A DNA stretch of 64,000 nt from Phytoamicus setariae (GCF_016722925.1 NZ_JAEQNC010000011.1:1-64000); one strand, 5' to 3'. Numbered from the stretch's first letter, positions 16,660-26,678 are shown. A program made the numbers and translations. Notes: generated by a model from the letters alone, not told the origin.

Positions 16660-17817
16660 ATGAGCCGCGCACATCTATTCTCGCGCCAATTGATTGAAGA
16701 TGGGGTTTCCATGTCCTTTGCCGCGCCGAACACCAAATCCCCCACCCGCTGGCTCACGTCGGCAATTGCCGACCGGCTGGCGAACGGCGCGCTGTTTTCA
16801 CTGATCGCGATCCACCTTCTCGCCGCACTGTCGCTGGTTTTTATCCTCGCCTTTGTACGACCGGCACAGGCCGCCGAAGATATCGCCTGCGGTGCCAAGG
16901 ATCTGGTCGCCGAACTCCGCAAGACCGATCCAACCGCCTATGCAAAGCTGAAGGCGGAGGGCGACGCGGTCAAGAATTCCGGCAGTCGCTTCTGGAAGCT
17001 GGAAAAGCCGGGCCAGGAGCCGGACTGGTTGCTCGGCACCATGCACCTTTCCGATCCGCGCGTGACCGACATGCCGACGGAAGCGAAAGCGGCATTTGAC
17101 AAAGCCAGCACGGTGCTGCTCGAATCCGACGAAATACTTGATCAGGCGCGCGCGTCGGCCAAGCTGATGGCCAAGCCGGATCTGTTGATGTTCTCCGGCA
17201 ATGCGACAATCCGCGACTATCTCAACCCTGCTGACCAGATCGTGCTGGAACAGGGATTGAAGAAGCGGGGTATTCCGCTGGCCACCGTCATCAAGATGAA
17301 GCCCTATATTCTGTCCTCGATGGTGGCCCTGTCATCATGCGAACTCTCCCGCAAAGCGAGCGGCGCGCCGTTTCTCGACATGAAGCTCGCAAAGGACGGG
17401 CAGGCTTCCGGCAAGGCGGTCAAAGGCGTGGAAACGCTGGCCGAGCAGATCGAGGCCATGGCAAGCCTGCCGATGGATTTCCACGTCCGTTCGCTGGTCA
17501 GCATCGTTCGCTATCCGCAGTTCACCGCCGACATGATGGAGACGACACTCGGTCTTTATCTCGAAGGCAATATCGGCATGGTCTTCCCGGCCAGTACCTT
17601 TTTTGCGCCTGAAAAGTCGGACAGCGACTTCAAGGATATGGCCGTCTTCGAACGTCGCCTGATCACCGACCGCAACCATCACATGGCCGATCGAGGCGCG
17701 CCGATCCTGGCAGAGGGCAACGTCTTCATGGCAGTGGGCGCGCTACACCTGATCGGCGACGAGGGGCTGATCGAGCTTCTGAAAAAGAAGGGCTACAAAG
17801 CCACCCCGGTCATGTGA
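16660..17817 (+). CDS. TraB/GumN family protein
   Basis: A 385-residue protein of the TraB/GumN family, in the same superfamily as the TIKI proteases. A hydrophobic segment at about residues 45-68 ending FVRPAQAAE looks like a signal peptide or N-terminal anchor, so most of it should be periplasmic. The family's metal-binding-type motifs appear as LGTMHLSDPRV (about 127) and the C-terminal FMAVGALHLIGDEGLIELLKKKGY, each with a conserved His. An ATG at 16711 (MSFAAPNTKSP) after GGGG is an alternative start. Substrate unknown. It is downstream of xerC by about 20 nt. Confidence 0.85.
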   Translation: MSRAHLFSRQLIEDGVSMSFAAPNTKSPTRWLTSAIADRLANGALFSLIAIHLLAALSLVFILAFVRPAQAAEDIACGAKDLVAELRKTDPTAYAKLKAEGDAVKNSGSRFWKLEKPGQEPDWLLGTMHLSDPRVTDMPTEAKAAFDKASTVLLESDEILDQARASAKLMAKPDLLMFSGNATIRDYLNPADQIVLEQGLKKRGIPLATVIKMKPYILSSMVALSSCELSRKASGAPFLDMKLAKDGQASGKAVKGVETLAEQIEAMASLPMDFHVRSLVSIVRYPQFTADMMETTLGLYLEGNIGMVFPASTFFAPEKSDSDFKDMAVFERRLITDRNHHMADRGAPILAEGNVFMAVGALHLIGDEGLIELLKKKGYKATPVM

Positions 17818-18271
17818 GTGCTGCTCGTTTGCCGAGATTGGCCAGCATCGCTGCCACGATCAACTTGTGGAACGGCGTTATGAGCGCAATGTAGAGCCGG
17901 CCGAGCAGGATCTTGCGGTCAACCAATGTCGTGGCGCTGATGATCTGGCGCCCATCAGTCAGGCGCCGCAGTCGGATGACGATCCGGAAATCCAGATGCC
18001 GATCATCGAAGCCCAGAACGACCTCATCGTGGTCAGAGCTGATGACCGGAAACATCCCGATCATATCCAGCTTGCCGGACGTGTGATAACTTGACGTTTT
18101 CAGTCCCAGCACCGCAACAATGGCGTCACGCAAGTGCATCAGCCACTTAACCCACGGCGGGAAATGGCCAAGGGCCATATGGGCGGCTTGCACCGCCGTC
18201 AGGGTTGGCGCGCGAACATCGATCTCGTAACAATCGGCCCAGTTCGCCGTTGGCAAGGCTGGATGCGGCAA
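17810..18271 (-). CDS. DUF2867 family protein
   Basis: A protein of about 153 residues, DUF2867 family (SRPBCC/START-like fold by similarity), with conserved TSSYHTSGKLDMIGMFPVISSDHDEVVLGFDDRHLDFRI and a C-terminal RLYIALITPFHKLIV segment. I place the start at TTG 18271 because a strong AGGAGG (18277-18282) lies 5 nt upstream; a further TTG at 18295 is possible. No ATG is available near the N-terminus. It lies downstream of lpdA in the same direction and converges by 8 nt on the TraB-like gene. Function unknown. Confidence 0.8.
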   Translation of the reverse strand: MPHPALPTANWADCYEIDVRAPTLTAVQAAHMALGHFPPWVKWLMHLRDAIVAVLGLKTSSYHTSGKLDMIGMFPVISSDHDEVVLGFDDRHLDFRIVIRLRRLTDGRQIISATTLVDRKILLGRLYIALITPFHKLIVAAMLANLGKRAALT

Positions 18272-18330
18272 GCGTACCTCCTCGGCAAGGCGCAATCCGA
18301 AACCTTACGACGAAGTAAACTTCAAGCCGC

Positions 18331-19737
18331 TCACATATGGATCGGCTTGAAGAAGGTGGCCAGCGCGGCCTCCTTGACCGCTTCCGACATGGTCGGATGC
18401 GCATGGCAGGTGCGGGCGAGGTCTTCCGAAGAGCCCCCAAACTCCATCAATACGGCCGCTTCGTGGATCATTTCGCCGGCGCCGAAGCCGACGATGTGCA
18501 CGCCGAGAACCCGATCGGTCTTGGCATCGGCCAGAACCTTGACGAAGCCCTCGGTCGCTTCCATGGCGCGCGCACGGCCATTGGCGGTGAAGGGAAACTT
18601 GCCTGCCTTGTAGGCGACGCCAGCGGTCTTCAGCTCTTCTTCCGTCTTGCCGACCGAAGCGACTTCCGGCTGGGTATAGACCACGCCCGGAATGACGTCG
18701 TAATTTACGTGCCCATGCTGGCCGGCCAGGATTTCGGCAACTGCCACACCCTCGTCTTCCGCCTTGTGGGCAAGCATCGGCCCCTTGATGACGTCGCCGA
18801 TGGCGTAGATGCCGGTCACCGATGTCTGGTAGGAGCCATCGACTTCGACGCGGCCGCGATTGTCCATGACCACACCGGCTTCGGCCAGACCGAGCTTGTC
18901 GGTGAAGGGCTTGCGGCCCGTGGCAATGAGCACCACATCCGCTTCGATCGATACCGCTTCGCCGCCCTTGACCGGCTCGTAGGTGACCTTGGCGCCCTTG
19001 GCACTCTTCTCCACACCGGTGACCTTGGCGCCCAGCTTGAATTCAAAACCCTGCTTGGCGAGCATGCGCTGGAACTGCTTGGAGACTTCCCCGTCCATGC
19101 CGCCGAGAATGGTGTCGAGATACTCGACAACCGTGACCTTCGCACCGAGCCGGCCCCAGACCGAGCCAAGCTCAAGCCCGATGACGCCGCCGCCGACCAC
19201 GACCAAGGTCTCCGGCACCTTTTCCAGCGTCAGTGCACCGGTGGAGGAAATGATAACCTTCTCGTCGATATCGACCTGCACGCCCGGAATGCCGGCGACA
19301 TCCGACCCCGTAGCGATCACGATGTTCTTGGCTTCCAGGACCTGGGCATCGCCGTTGTCGGCGGTGACCTGCACCTTGCCCTGGCTCAGAACCTTGCCGG
19401 TGCCCTGGAAAGCATCGATCTTGTTCTTCTTGAACAGGTAGGCGACGCCATCGACATTCGACTTGACGACGCCATCCTTGAACGAAAGCATCTTTTCCAG
19501 ATTGAGCTTGGGCTTGGCCAGCTCGATGCCGAGGCTGTCCATGCCGTGCGATGCATGCGCGTAGAGTTCCGAGGCATGCAACAGGGCCTTGGAGGGAATG
19601 CAGCCAATGTTGAGGCAGGTGCCGCCATAAGTCGCTCGCTTTTCGACCACGGCCACCTTGAGACCAAGCTGCGCCGCCTTGACCGCGCAGACATAACCGC
19701 CGGGACCGCTACCGATAACAATGACATCATATGACAT
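18331..19737 (-). CDS. lpdA: Dihydrolipoyl dehydrogenase (E3) LpdA
   Basis: FAD-dependent E3 component that reoxidises the lipoyl group of the 2-oxoglutarate dehydrogenase complex, yielding NADH. It has 468 residues from the ATG at 19737 ([11 protein letters not shown]), with AAGGA about 7 nt upstream. The FAD-binding [10 protein letters not shown], the redox disulfide C41/C46 in [11 protein letters not shown], the NAD-binding [19 protein letters not shown] and the C-terminal catalytic HAHPTMSEA are all visible. It lies at the end of the minus-strand suc region, separated from sucB by four accessory genes. Confidence 0.96.
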   Translation of the reverse strand: MSYDVIVIGSGPGGYVCAVKAAQLGLKVAVVEKRATYGGTCLNIGCIPSKALLHASELYAHASHGMDSLGIELAKPKLNLEKMLSFKDGVVKSNVDGVAYLFKKNKIDAFQGTGKVLSQGKVQVTADNGDAQVLEAKNIVIATGSDVAGIPGVQVDIDEKVIISSTGALTLEKVPETLVVVGGGVIGLELGSVWGRLGAKVTVVEYLDTILGGMDGEVSKQFQRMLAKQGFEFKLGAKVTGVEKSAKGAKVTYEPVKGGEAVSIEADVVLIATGRKPFTDKLGLAEAGVVMDNRGRVEVDGSYQTSVTGIYAIGDVIKGPMLAHKAEDEGVAVAEILAGQHGHVNYDVIPGVVYTQPEVASVGKTEEELKTAGVAYKAGKFPFTANGRARAMEATEGFVKVLADAKTDRVLGVHIVGFGAGEMIHEAAVLMEFGGSSEDLARTCHAHPTMSEAVKEAALATFFKPIHM

Positions 19738-19761
19738 AGGCATTTCCTTCTTTTCCGGCGA

Positions 19762-20517
19762 CTACCTGCCGCCGCTGATATTCAGAATGGCTCCCGTTAC
19801 ATAGGAAGCCTGGCTTGAAAGCAAAAAGACCACCGCATCGGCGACTTCGTCGCTCGAGCCAGGTCTCTGCATTGGAATCTGGGCCGCCATCGCCCAGGCA
19901 CGGTCGGGCGCCCCGCCCGAAGCGTGGATGTCGGTTTCGATGATGCCAGGGCGCACCGCATTGACGCGGATGCCCTCGCCGGCGACCTCGCGGGCCAGAC
20001 CGACGGTGAATGTGTCGATTGCCCCTTTCGAGGCGGCATAGTCGACATATTGGCCCGAACCGCCGATCACTGCCGCCATCGAGGAAAGGTTGACGATTGC
20101 ACCACCCGTGCCGCCATGGGCGGTCGACATTCGCTTCACCGCCTCGGACGCGCAGCGGATCTTGCCGATGACATTGATGGAGAACATCCGCTCCAGCCGT
20201 TCGCGCCCATAGGCATCGACGCGGGCGCCGAGGTCTACGACACCGGCATTGTTGCACAGCCCGTCGAGCCGGCCGAAGCGTTCGTCGACGGCCCTGAAAA
20301 TGGCCTCGATGCCGAATTCATTACCGGTGTCGCCCTGGACGATCTCGGCGACGCCGCCCGCCTGATTGATCTCGTCCTTCAGAGCGGTTGCCGCTGCCTC
20401 GTTGGAAAGATAGTTGATCAGCACCCGCCAGCCGGATTTGGCTGCCTTTCGACACACGCTGGCGCCGATGCCGCGACTGCCGCCGGTGACAAGCAGAACT
20501 GGAGCGTCGTTGGTCAT
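19762..20517 (-). CDS. Short-chain dehydrogenase/reductase
   Basis: A 251-residue classical SDR. The nucleotide-binding motif is LLVTGGSRGIGASV, with CNNAGV following. The catalytic triad is Ser in NLSSMAAV with Tyr and Lys in YVDYAASKGA. The C-terminus (YVTGAILNISGGR) is typical of 3-oxoacyl-ACP reductase or glucose-dehydrogenase-like SDRs. Its start overlaps the stop of the upstream secreted-protein gene by 4 nt (ATGA). It lies between sucB and lpdA without an obvious link to the TCA cycle, and the substrate is unknown. Confidence 0.88.
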   Translation of the reverse strand: MTNDAPVLLVTGGSRGIGASVCRKAAKSGWRVLINYLSNEAAATALKDEINQAGGVAEIVQGDTGNEFGIEAIFRAVDERFGRLDGLCNNAGVVDLGARVDAYGRERLERMFSINVIGKIRCASEAVKRMSTAHGGTGGAIVNLSSMAAVIGGSGQYVDYAASKGAIDTFTVGLAREVAGEGIRVNAVRPGIIETDIHASGGAPDRAWAMAAQIPMQRPGSSDEVADAVVFLLSSQASYVTGAILNISGGR

Positions 20518-21014
20518 TTACCGCATCCTTTCAGCGAAAAGACATCCCAGGGAACAACGGTGGCTTTCTTCTCGCCCCAGGCGCTCGAAGCCTGAAGCGA
20601 AGGGCCAAGGCCTGCCAGCAGGATTTCCGGCGCAGCCTCGGCACCCTGCCCTGGCAACAGATCGATCTTGCCATTGCGGTGCCCATAGATGACGCCTTCC
20701 CAGACGGTGCAGGCGGCGATATCCTCTCCCGTGACATCGCCCTCAGGGCAATTGTTGAACAGGATACCATTGGTGCGGTTGACCGGCTCCGACGCCATGA
20801 CGTGGCCGTCAAGCGCCAGATTTGTCTTCAATACCTTGACAGTAAAGCGATGGCTCGATGCCGAGGAATCGGGATCGACAGCGGAAAATGCCAACTCGTA
20901 GGCAGCGGCGGCATCGCCATAGACGGCATTCTCCTGACGGCACTCGGTGGCCGCTGCTACAGCCGGCGACAGCAGCGCCAACCATGCCATCAATGCAGTC
21001 CGTATGCCCACCAT
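20514..21014 (-). CDS. Hypothetical secreted protein
   Basis: A 166-residue protein with a likely Sec signal peptide (MVGIRTALMAWLALLSPAVAAA, cleavage after AVAA or AAA near residue 22). The mature part has four cysteines (ECRQEN, NNCPEG, AACTVW, KGCGK), suggesting disulfides in the periplasm. I do not recognise a named family. It is translationally coupled to the SDR gene downstream and starts just after the LysE-type exporter gene, so three genes form one unit. Function unknown. Confidence 0.75.
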   Translation of the reverse strand: MVGIRTALMAWLALLSPAVAAATECRQENAVYGDAAAAYELAFSAVDPDSSASSHRFTVKVLKTNLALDGHVMASEPVNRTNGILFNNCPEGDVTGEDIAACTVWEGVIYGHRNGKIDLLPGQGAEAAPEILLAGLGPSLQASSAWGEKKATVVPWDVFSLKGCGK

Positions 21015-21015
21015 C

Positions 21016-21654
21016 TCAACCTGCCTTCTCGGTTGCCAGCTTGAGGCCGAAGGCGATGAACACCAGGCCGCTTGCCCGGTCGATCCACTTGGAGGCCCGG
21101 CTGAACGCAGCCCGCATGCGTGCCGTCGTCATGAAGAACGAAACGCCCACGAACCAGCCGATCAGGGCGCTCGCCATCACCATGCCGTAGACGAACTTGA
21201 CCCCGTCAGGCGTATGAAGGCTGACCACGCTGGAAAACACCGACAGGAAGAAAAACACCGGCTTCGGATTGAGGGCATTGGCTAGGAATCCGAGGCCGAA
21301 GGCCTTCAGCGACGACTGCTGCTTTCTGTCCGCAGTTACCGCCGCCATGGCGTCGATATCCGTACGGCCGGCCCTGAGCGCGCTGACGCCGATATAGATG
21401 AGATAGGCGACACCGAGCCACTTGACGATGTTGAACAGCAGGATCGACTGGGAAATGATCAGCCCCAGACCGAGAATCGTATAGGTCATGTGGAAGACCA
21501 GCGAGACCCCGATGCCGAATGAGGTGAAGATCGCGGCGCGGCGCCCATGCACGATGGACTGGCGGATGACCATTGCCAGATCGGCCCCCGGCGATACGAT
21601 CACGAAGGCGAAGATCGCCATCAACGACGCTATTTCGAGAACATACTGGTGCAA
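21016..21654 (-). CDS. LysE/RhtB family amino-acid exporter
   Basis: A 212-residue inner-membrane protein with about six transmembrane segments. The family motif appears near the N-terminus (FVIVSPGADLAMVIRQSIVHGRRAAIFTSFGIGVSLVFH). LysE/RhtB proteins export amino acids or their analogues by proton antiport, and the substrate is not predictable here. It precedes the secreted-protein gene with a 1-nt gap and follows the MAPEG gene by about 27 nt, in the group of accessory genes between sucB and lpdA. Confidence 0.88.
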   Translation of the reverse strand: MHQYVLEIASLMAIFAFVIVSPGADLAMVIRQSIVHGRRAAIFTSFGIGVSLVFHMTYTILGLGLIISQSILLFNIVKWLGVAYLIYIGVSALRAGRTDIDAMAAVTADRKQQSSLKAFGLGFLANALNPKPVFFFLSVFSSVVSLHTPDGVKFVYGMVMASALIGWFVGVSFFMTTARMRAAFSRASKWIDRASGLVFIAFGLKLATEKAG

Positions 21655-21681
21655 GTCAGCCTCCAGACAGGTTGATCGCGC

Positions 21682-22071
21682 TCAGAAAAGCACGCCGAAG
21701 AACATGATGGCAAGGCCGGCCATCGCAATCGCCCAGGCGATCGATCTGAGCGGCCCAAGTCCACCGATATAGAACGGCAGATAGATCACGCGCGCCACAA
21801 GGTACACGATCGCGCCCAGCGTCGTATATACATCGCCGCTGGAGGACATCTCCGTCGCCAGCACCAGCGCCACGAAGAATGGGTAGGTCTCGAGAAAGTT
21901 CCTAACCGCCCGTTCACCCCTGCCCGTGTAAAGGCCGCTGGCATGCTGTTTGTCCCGATTGGGATCATAATTGCGGACACCGCGCTCGGCATAGAGCGTC
22001 GCTACCTGTGTGCAGATATAGATACCGCCGAGAACCGTACTCCAGACCAGGCATAACAATTCGGTCGACAT
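21682..22071 (-). CDS. MAPEG family membrane protein
   Basis: A 129-residue protein with four predicted transmembrane helices and the MAPEG-typical pattern RAVRNFLETYPFFVALVLA followed by ARVIYLPFYIGGL. MAPEG proteins include microsomal glutathione transferases and leukotriene synthases; bacterial members have poorly known roles. The start is an ATG at 22071 directly after the likely terminator of the sucAB transcript, so it may belong to a new transcription unit with lysE, the secreted protein and the SDR. Confidence 0.85.
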   Translation of the reverse strand: MSTELLCLVWSTVLGGIYICTQVATLYAERGVRNYDPNRDKQHASGLYTGRGERAVRNFLETYPFFVALVLATEMSSSGDVYTTLGAIVYLVARVIYLPFYIGGLGPLRSIAWAIAMAGLAIMFFGVLF

Positions 22072-22091
22072 CGACGACTTTCTCTCGTGCG

Positions 22092-22117
22092 AAGAAAGGG
22101 CCGCCCGAGAGCGGCCC
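22092..22117 (-). terminator. Terminator-like hairpin after sucB
   Basis: GGGCCGC (22098-22104) and GCGGCCC (22111-22117) form a perfect 7-bp stem with a 6-nt loop. On the minus strand it is followed by CTTTCTTC. It lies between sucB and the MAPEG gene. Confidence 0.65.
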
Positions 22118-22128
22118 GAAAGCTGGGA

Positions 22129-23340
22129 TCAGAGGTCGAGAACCAGACGTTCCGGATCCTCGAGGCTTTCCTTGACCCGAACGAGGAAGGTCACCGCTTC
22201 CTTGCCGTCGACGATGCGGTGGTCGTAGGAGAGCGCCAGATACATCATCGGACGAATGACGACCTGTCCGCCGATGGCCACCGGCCGCTCCTGGATCTTG
22301 TGCATGCCGAGAATGCCCGACTGTGGCGCATTCAGGATCGGCGAGGACATCAGCGAACCGTAGACGCCACCGTTGGAGATGGTGAAGGTGCCGCCCTGCA
22401 TGTCGGCCATGGAGAGCGCGCCATCGCGGGCCGCCTTGCCCAGACGGCCGATATCCTTCTCGATCTCGGCGATCGACATCTGGTCGGCGTCACGGACGAT
22501 CGGAACCACGAGGCCCTTGTCGGTGCCGACGGCGACGCCGATATGGGCGTAGTTCTTGTAGATGATGTCGGTGCCGTCGATTTCGGCGTTGACGGCCGGG
22601 ATTTCCTTCAGCGCATGCGTCACTGCCTTGGTAAAGAAGCCCATGAAGCCGAGCTTGACGCCATGCTTCTTCTCGAAAATGTCCTTGTACTTGTTGCGCA
22701 GGCTCATGACGGCCGACATGTCCACCTCGTTATAGGTGGTGAGCATGGCGGCGGCATTCTGCGCGTCCTTGAGGCGCTTGGCGATCGTCTGGCGCAGGCG
22801 GGTCATCTTGACGCGTTCTTCACGAACCTGATCGCCAGCCGAGGACGGCGCACGGGCAACAACGGGCTGGGCGGCGGGTGCGGCTGCCGAAGTGCCCTTG
22901 GCGATTGCCGCAAGAACATCTTCCTTCAGCACCTGGCCGCGCTTGCCCGAACCGTCGATGGAGGCAACGGCGATGTTGCTGTCGGCTGCGACCTTGGCGG
23001 CAGCCGGTGCTGCAGGCATGGCCGCGGCCGGTGCTGCAACGGGAGCGGTAGCAACCGGAGCCGGTTCAGCCTTGGCAGCAGGTACTGCTGCAGCGGCGCC
23101 AGCACCCGCGGCGATCTGGCCTAGCAGGCCGCCCGGGGCGACAGTGTCGCCAGCATTGGCGACGATTTCGCTCAGCACGCCGGAGGCCGGAGCGGGCACT
23201 TCGACCGTTACCTTGTCGGTTTCGAGTTCACAGAGGATTTCGTCGGTCTTGACCGCGTCGCCCACTTTCTTGAACCAGGTTCCGATAGTGGCCTCGCTGA
23301 CGGATTCGCCAAGGGTTGGGACGCGGATTTCGGTGGACAT
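22129..23340 (-). CDS. sucB: Dihydrolipoyllysine-residue succinyltransferase (2-oxoglutarate dehydrogenase E2) SucB
   Basis: Core E2 of the 2-oxoglutarate dehydrogenase complex, transferring succinyl groups from the lipoyl arm to CoA. It has 403 residues: a lipoyl domain (1-78) with lipoylated K43 in LETDKVTVE, an Ala/Pro-rich linker (about 85-115), a peripheral-subunit-binding region ([22 protein letters not shown]) and the catalytic domain with YDHRIVDG near the C-terminus. It is preceded by a YciI-like gene rather than directly by sucA. Confidence 0.96.
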   Translation of the reverse strand: MSTEIRVPTLGESVSEATIGTWFKKVGDAVKTDEILCELETDKVTVEVPAPASGVLSEIVANAGDTVAPGGLLGQIAAGAGAAAAVPAAKAEPAPVATAPVAAPAAAMPAAPAAAKVAADSNIAVASIDGSGKRGQVLKEDVLAAIAKGTSAAAPAAQPVVARAPSSAGDQVREERVKMTRLRQTIAKRLKDAQNAAAMLTTYNEVDMSAVMSLRNKYKDIFEKKHGVKLGFMGFFTKAVTHALKEIPAVNAEIDGTDIIYKNYAHIGVAVGTDKGLVVPIVRDADQMSIAEIEKDIGRLGKAARDGALSMADMQGGTFTISNGGVYGSLMSSPILNAPQSGILGMHKIQERPVAIGGQVVIRPMMYLALSYDHRIVDGKEAVTFLVRVKESLEDPERLVLDL

Positions 23341-23381
23341 CTTTAAGTTCCTGAATTGTTTGACGTTACGTCGATCTGGTT

Positions 23382-23684
23382 TCAGTTCTGCCGGAGAATG
23401 AGAGAGGGTATCGGAGCCAATTCATAACGGAAGCCCAGTGATACCGAGATCACCGGGTCGGCCGCGCACAATGCCTCGGCCTCCGCCTCGTTTTCAGTTT
23501 CAACGATCGCCATGCCCCAGGGGCCCTTGGGATCGAAAACCGGTCCGACAGCAACGGCCAGCTTCTCCTCTGCCAGCCGCTGCCAGTATTGTGCATGGTC
23601 AGTCATCGCCGCCTTTTCCGCCTCGTTCATGTCGAAGGGAAAAGTCGAGCGGGGTCCGATGAGCTTCAGATGATAGTAGCCCAT
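23382..23684 (-). CDS. YciI-like protein between sucA and sucB
   Basis: A 100-residue YciI-family protein ([19 protein letters not shown]...). It has the dimeric alpha/beta-barrel pattern with a likely active-site His/Asp pair (DHAQYW), [17 protein letters not shown] and an EALCAADPV segment. It starts 9 nt after the sucA stop and precedes sucB by about 40 nt, so it should be cotranscribed with both. Such genes are also called YciI-like or DGPF-like. The catalytic role is unknown. The position suggests detoxification or editing linked to 2-oxoglutarate metabolism, which is inference only. Confidence 0.8.
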   Translation of the reverse strand: MGYYHLKLIGPRSTFPFDMNEAEKAAMTDHAQYWQRLAEEKLAVAVGPVFDPKGPWGMAIVETENEAEAEALCAADPVISVSLGFRYELAPIPSLILRQN

Positions 23685-23693
23685 CGGTCCACC

Positions 23694-26678
23694 TCAGCTT
23701 CCGAGCGCGTCTTCGAGGAAGGCCGCAAGCTGTGCGAGATGCTTGGACATCAGACCCGTCGCCGGCGAGGCCGCAGCCGGACGGCCGGTATAGCGGACGC
23801 GCTGGTACTTCGCATCGATATGCGCAAGCACCCATTCGAGATACGGATCGATGAACGACCAAGCGCCCATGTTCTTCGGCTCTTCCTGGCACCAGACCAT
23901 TTCGGCATGGCGGAAGCGGCTGAGTTCGTTGATCAGCGCCTTGGCCGGGAACGGATAGAGTTGCTCGACGCGCAGCAGGTAGACATCGTCGATGCCGCGC
24001 TTTTCACGCTCTTCCAGAAGGTCGTAATAAACCTTGCCGGTGCAGAGCACCACGCGGCGGATCTTCGCGTCCTTCTGCAGCTTGATCGGACCATCCTTGA
24101 TCACTTCGGCATCGTCCCACAGCAGACGGTGGAAGGAGGATTCGCCCGCCATTTCCGACAGCGAAGACACGGCGCGCTTGTGGCGCAGCAGCGACTTCGG
24201 CGTCATCAGGACAAGCGGCTTGCGGAAGTCGCGCTTCATCTGCCGGCGCAGGATATGGAAATAGTTCGCCGGCGTGGTCACATTGGCGACCTGCATGTTG
24301 TCTTCGGCGCAGAGCTGAAGGAAACGTTCCAGGCGCGCCGACGAATGCTCGGGGCCCTGACCTTCATAGCCATGCGGCAGCAGGCAGACGAGGCCCGACA
24401 TGCGCAGCCACTTGCGTTCGCCCGACGAGATGAACTGGTCGAACACCACCTGGGCGCCGTTGGCGAAATCGCCGAACTGGGCTTCCCAAAGGGTCAGCGC
24501 ATTCGGACGGGCCAGCGAGTAGCCGTATTCGAAACCGAGCACAGCCTCTTCGGAAAGCATCGAGTTGATGACTTCGTACCTCGCCTGGGTGGGCGACAGG
24601 TTGGCGAGCGGAATGTAGCGTTCCTCGGTCTCCTGATCGTAGAGCACCGAATGGCGCTGCGAGAAGGTGCCGCGTTCGCAATCCTGGCCGGAAAGGCGGA
24701 TCTTGTGGCCATCGAGGCAGAGCGCGCCAAAAGCCAGCGCTTCGCCCATTGCCCAGTCGATGCCCTCGCCCGTCTGGATCATCTGGGCGCGGTTGTCCAT
24801 GAAGCGCTGGATGGTCTTGTGCGCCTTGAAGCCTTCAGGAATTTCGCTCAGCTTGCGGCCGATTTCCTTAAGCTGCTTCATCGGCACAGCCGTCTTGCCG
24901 CGACGCTGCTCATCCGCGTTGTCGGCCGTGCGCAGGCCCGACCAGAGACCGTCCAGCCAGTCGGCCTTGTTGGGCTTGTAGGCCTGGCCGGCTTCGAATT
25001 CCTGCTCGAGATGGGCGCGCCAGTCGGCCTTCATCTTTTCCAGTTCGCCCTGGGTGATCAGGCCCTCGGCGATCAGACGTTCGCCATAGAGCTGGACGAC
25101 CGTCTTGTGCGAACGGATGACCTTGTACATCTTCGGCTGGGTGAAGGAGGGTTCGTCGCCTTCATTGTGGCCGAAGCGGCGGTAGCAGAACATGTCGATG
25201 ACGACAGGCTTGTGGAACTTCATCCGGAATTCGGTCGCGACCTTGGCGGCAAAGACCACCGCTTCCGGATCGTCGCCGTTGACGTGGAAGATCGGTGCTT
25301 CGATCGTCTTGGCCACATCGGACGGATAGGGCGAAGAACGGGAGAAAGCCGGATTGGTGGTGAAGCCGATCTGGTTGTTGATGATGAAATGCATCGTGCC
25401 GGCAACGCGATGACCGCGCAGGCCGGAAAGACCGAGGATTTCGGAAATCACGCCCTGGCCGGCAAAAGCCGCGTCACCATGCAGAAGCAGCGGCAGCACG
25501 CGGGCGCGTTCGCTGAGCGGGATGATGTCGCCGTCCCAGACCTTGGCCATCTGGTCCTGCTTGGCGCGTGCCTTGCCCATGACGACCGGGTCAACGATTT
25601 CCAGATGCGACGGATTGGCCGTCAGCGACAGGTGAACCTTGTTGCCATCGAATTCGCGGTCGGAGGAAGCGCCGAGATGGTACTTCACGTCGCCGGAGCC
25701 TTCGACGTCGTCGGGCGCGTAGGAACCGCCCTTGAACTCATGGAAAACGGCGCGGTGCGGCTTACCCATCACGTTCGTCAGCACGTTCAAGCGACCGCGA
25801 TGGGCCATTCCGAGAATGACTTCCTCGAGGCCTTCGGAGCCGCCGCGCTTGATGATCTGTTCGAGCGCGGGAATCAGCGATTCGCCGCCATCGAGGCCGA
25901 AGCGCTTGGTGCCCTTGTACTTGACGTCGATGAACTGCTCGAAGCCTTCCGCCTCGATCAGCTTGGAAAGGATCGCCTTCTTGCCTTCCGGCGTGAAATC
26001 GACGCCCTTGTCCGGACCTTCGATACGCTCCTGGATCCACTGCTTGATCTCGGGATCGGAGATATGCATGAATTCGACGCCCAGCGTCGAGCAATAGGTC
26101 CGCTCGAGGATATCGATCATCTCGCGCGCCGAGGCGTATTCCAGCCCCAGCACGTTGTCGATGAAGATCTTGCGGTCCATGTCCTCCGGGCCGAAGCCGT
26201 AGTTGGAAGGCGACAATTCATTGAAATCCTCGACCGGCGCAGCAATGGCGAGCGGGTCGAGCTTGGCATGCAGGTGGCCGCGCATGCGATAGGCGCGGAT
26301 CATCATGATGGCGCGAACGGAATCGCGCGCTGCCTGCTGGATTTCTTCCGGGCTGGCGGGCTTGCCCGCGACTTCGGCCTTGGCTTCGATCTTCTTGGTA
26401 ACGGCCTTCTCAACCGTCGGCCAATCGCCATCCAGCGCGCTGACCAGTTCGCCGTTCAGCGGCACCGGCCAGTTCTTCTTCTGCCAGGAAGCACCCTTGG
26501 CGGCCTTGGAAATGTCGGCCGGGCTGTCCTCCAGCCCCCGGAAAAACGCCTGCCATTCGGCGGTTACCGAAGAGGGATTTTCCTGGAAGCGCGCATAGAG
26601 CTGCTCGATGTAAAGGGCATTGGCGCCATCAAGGAACGACGTCGCCGAAAACTGCTGATTGGCCTCTTGCCTTGCCAT
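23694..26678 (-). CDS. sucA: 2-oxoglutarate dehydrogenase E1 component SucA
   Basis: Thiamine-diphosphate-dependent decarboxylase of the 2-oxoglutarate dehydrogenase complex. It has 994 residues from the ATG at 26678 (MARQEANQQFSATSFLDGANALYIEQLY). Upstream codons in frame show no similarity. Visible features are the N-terminal E2-binding segment, AHRGRLNVLTNVMGKP, the HLGASSDREF region, the ThDP/Mg motif region GDAAFAGQGVISEILGLSGL, and HGYEGQGPEHSSARLERFLQLCAEDN. A strong hairpin lies between sucD and this gene, so expression may be partly uncoupled from sucCD. Confidence 0.97.
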   Translation of the reverse strand: MARQEANQQFSATSFLDGANALYIEQLYARFQENPSSVTAEWQAFFRGLEDSPADISKAAKGASWQKKNWPVPLNGELVSALDGDWPTVEKAVTKKIEAKAEVAGKPASPEEIQQAARDSVRAIMMIRAYRMRGHLHAKLDPLAIAAPVEDFNELSPSNYGFGPEDMDRKIFIDNVLGLEYASAREMIDILERTYCSTLGVEFMHISDPEIKQWIQERIEGPDKGVDFTPEGKKAILSKLIEAEGFEQFIDVKYKGTKRFGLDGGESLIPALEQIIKRGGSEGLEEVILGMAHRGRLNVLTNVMGKPHRAVFHEFKGGSYAPDDVEGSGDVKYHLGASSDREFDGNKVHLSLTANPSHLEIVDPVVMGKARAKQDQMAKVWDGDIIPLSERARVLPLLLHGDAAFAGQGVISEILGLSGLRGHRVAGTMHFIINNQIGFTTNPAFSRSSPYPSDVAKTIEAPIFHVNGDDPEAVVFAAKVATEFRMKFHKPVVIDMFCYRRFGHNEGDEPSFTQPKMYKVIRSHKTVVQLYGERLIAEGLITQGELEKMKADWRAHLEQEFEAGQAYKPNKADWLDGLWSGLRTADNADEQRRGKTAVPMKQLKEIGRKLSEIPEGFKAHKTIQRFMDNRAQMIQTGEGIDWAMGEALAFGALCLDGHKIRLSGQDCERGTFSQRHSVLYDQETEERYIPLANLSPTQARYEVINSMLSEEAVLGFEYGYSLARPNALTLWEAQFGDFANGAQVVFDQFISSGERKWLRMSGLVCLLPHGYEGQGPEHSSARLERFLQLCAEDNMQVANVTTPANYFHILRRQMKRDFRKPLVLMTPKSLLRHKRAVSSLSEMAGESSFHRLLWDDAEVIKDGPIKLQKDAKIRRVVLCTGKVYYDLLEEREKRGIDDVYLLRVEQLYPFPAKALINELSRFRHAEMVWCQEEPKNMGAWSFIDPYLEWVLAHIDAKYQRVRYTGRPAAASPATGLMSKHLAQLAAFLEDALGS

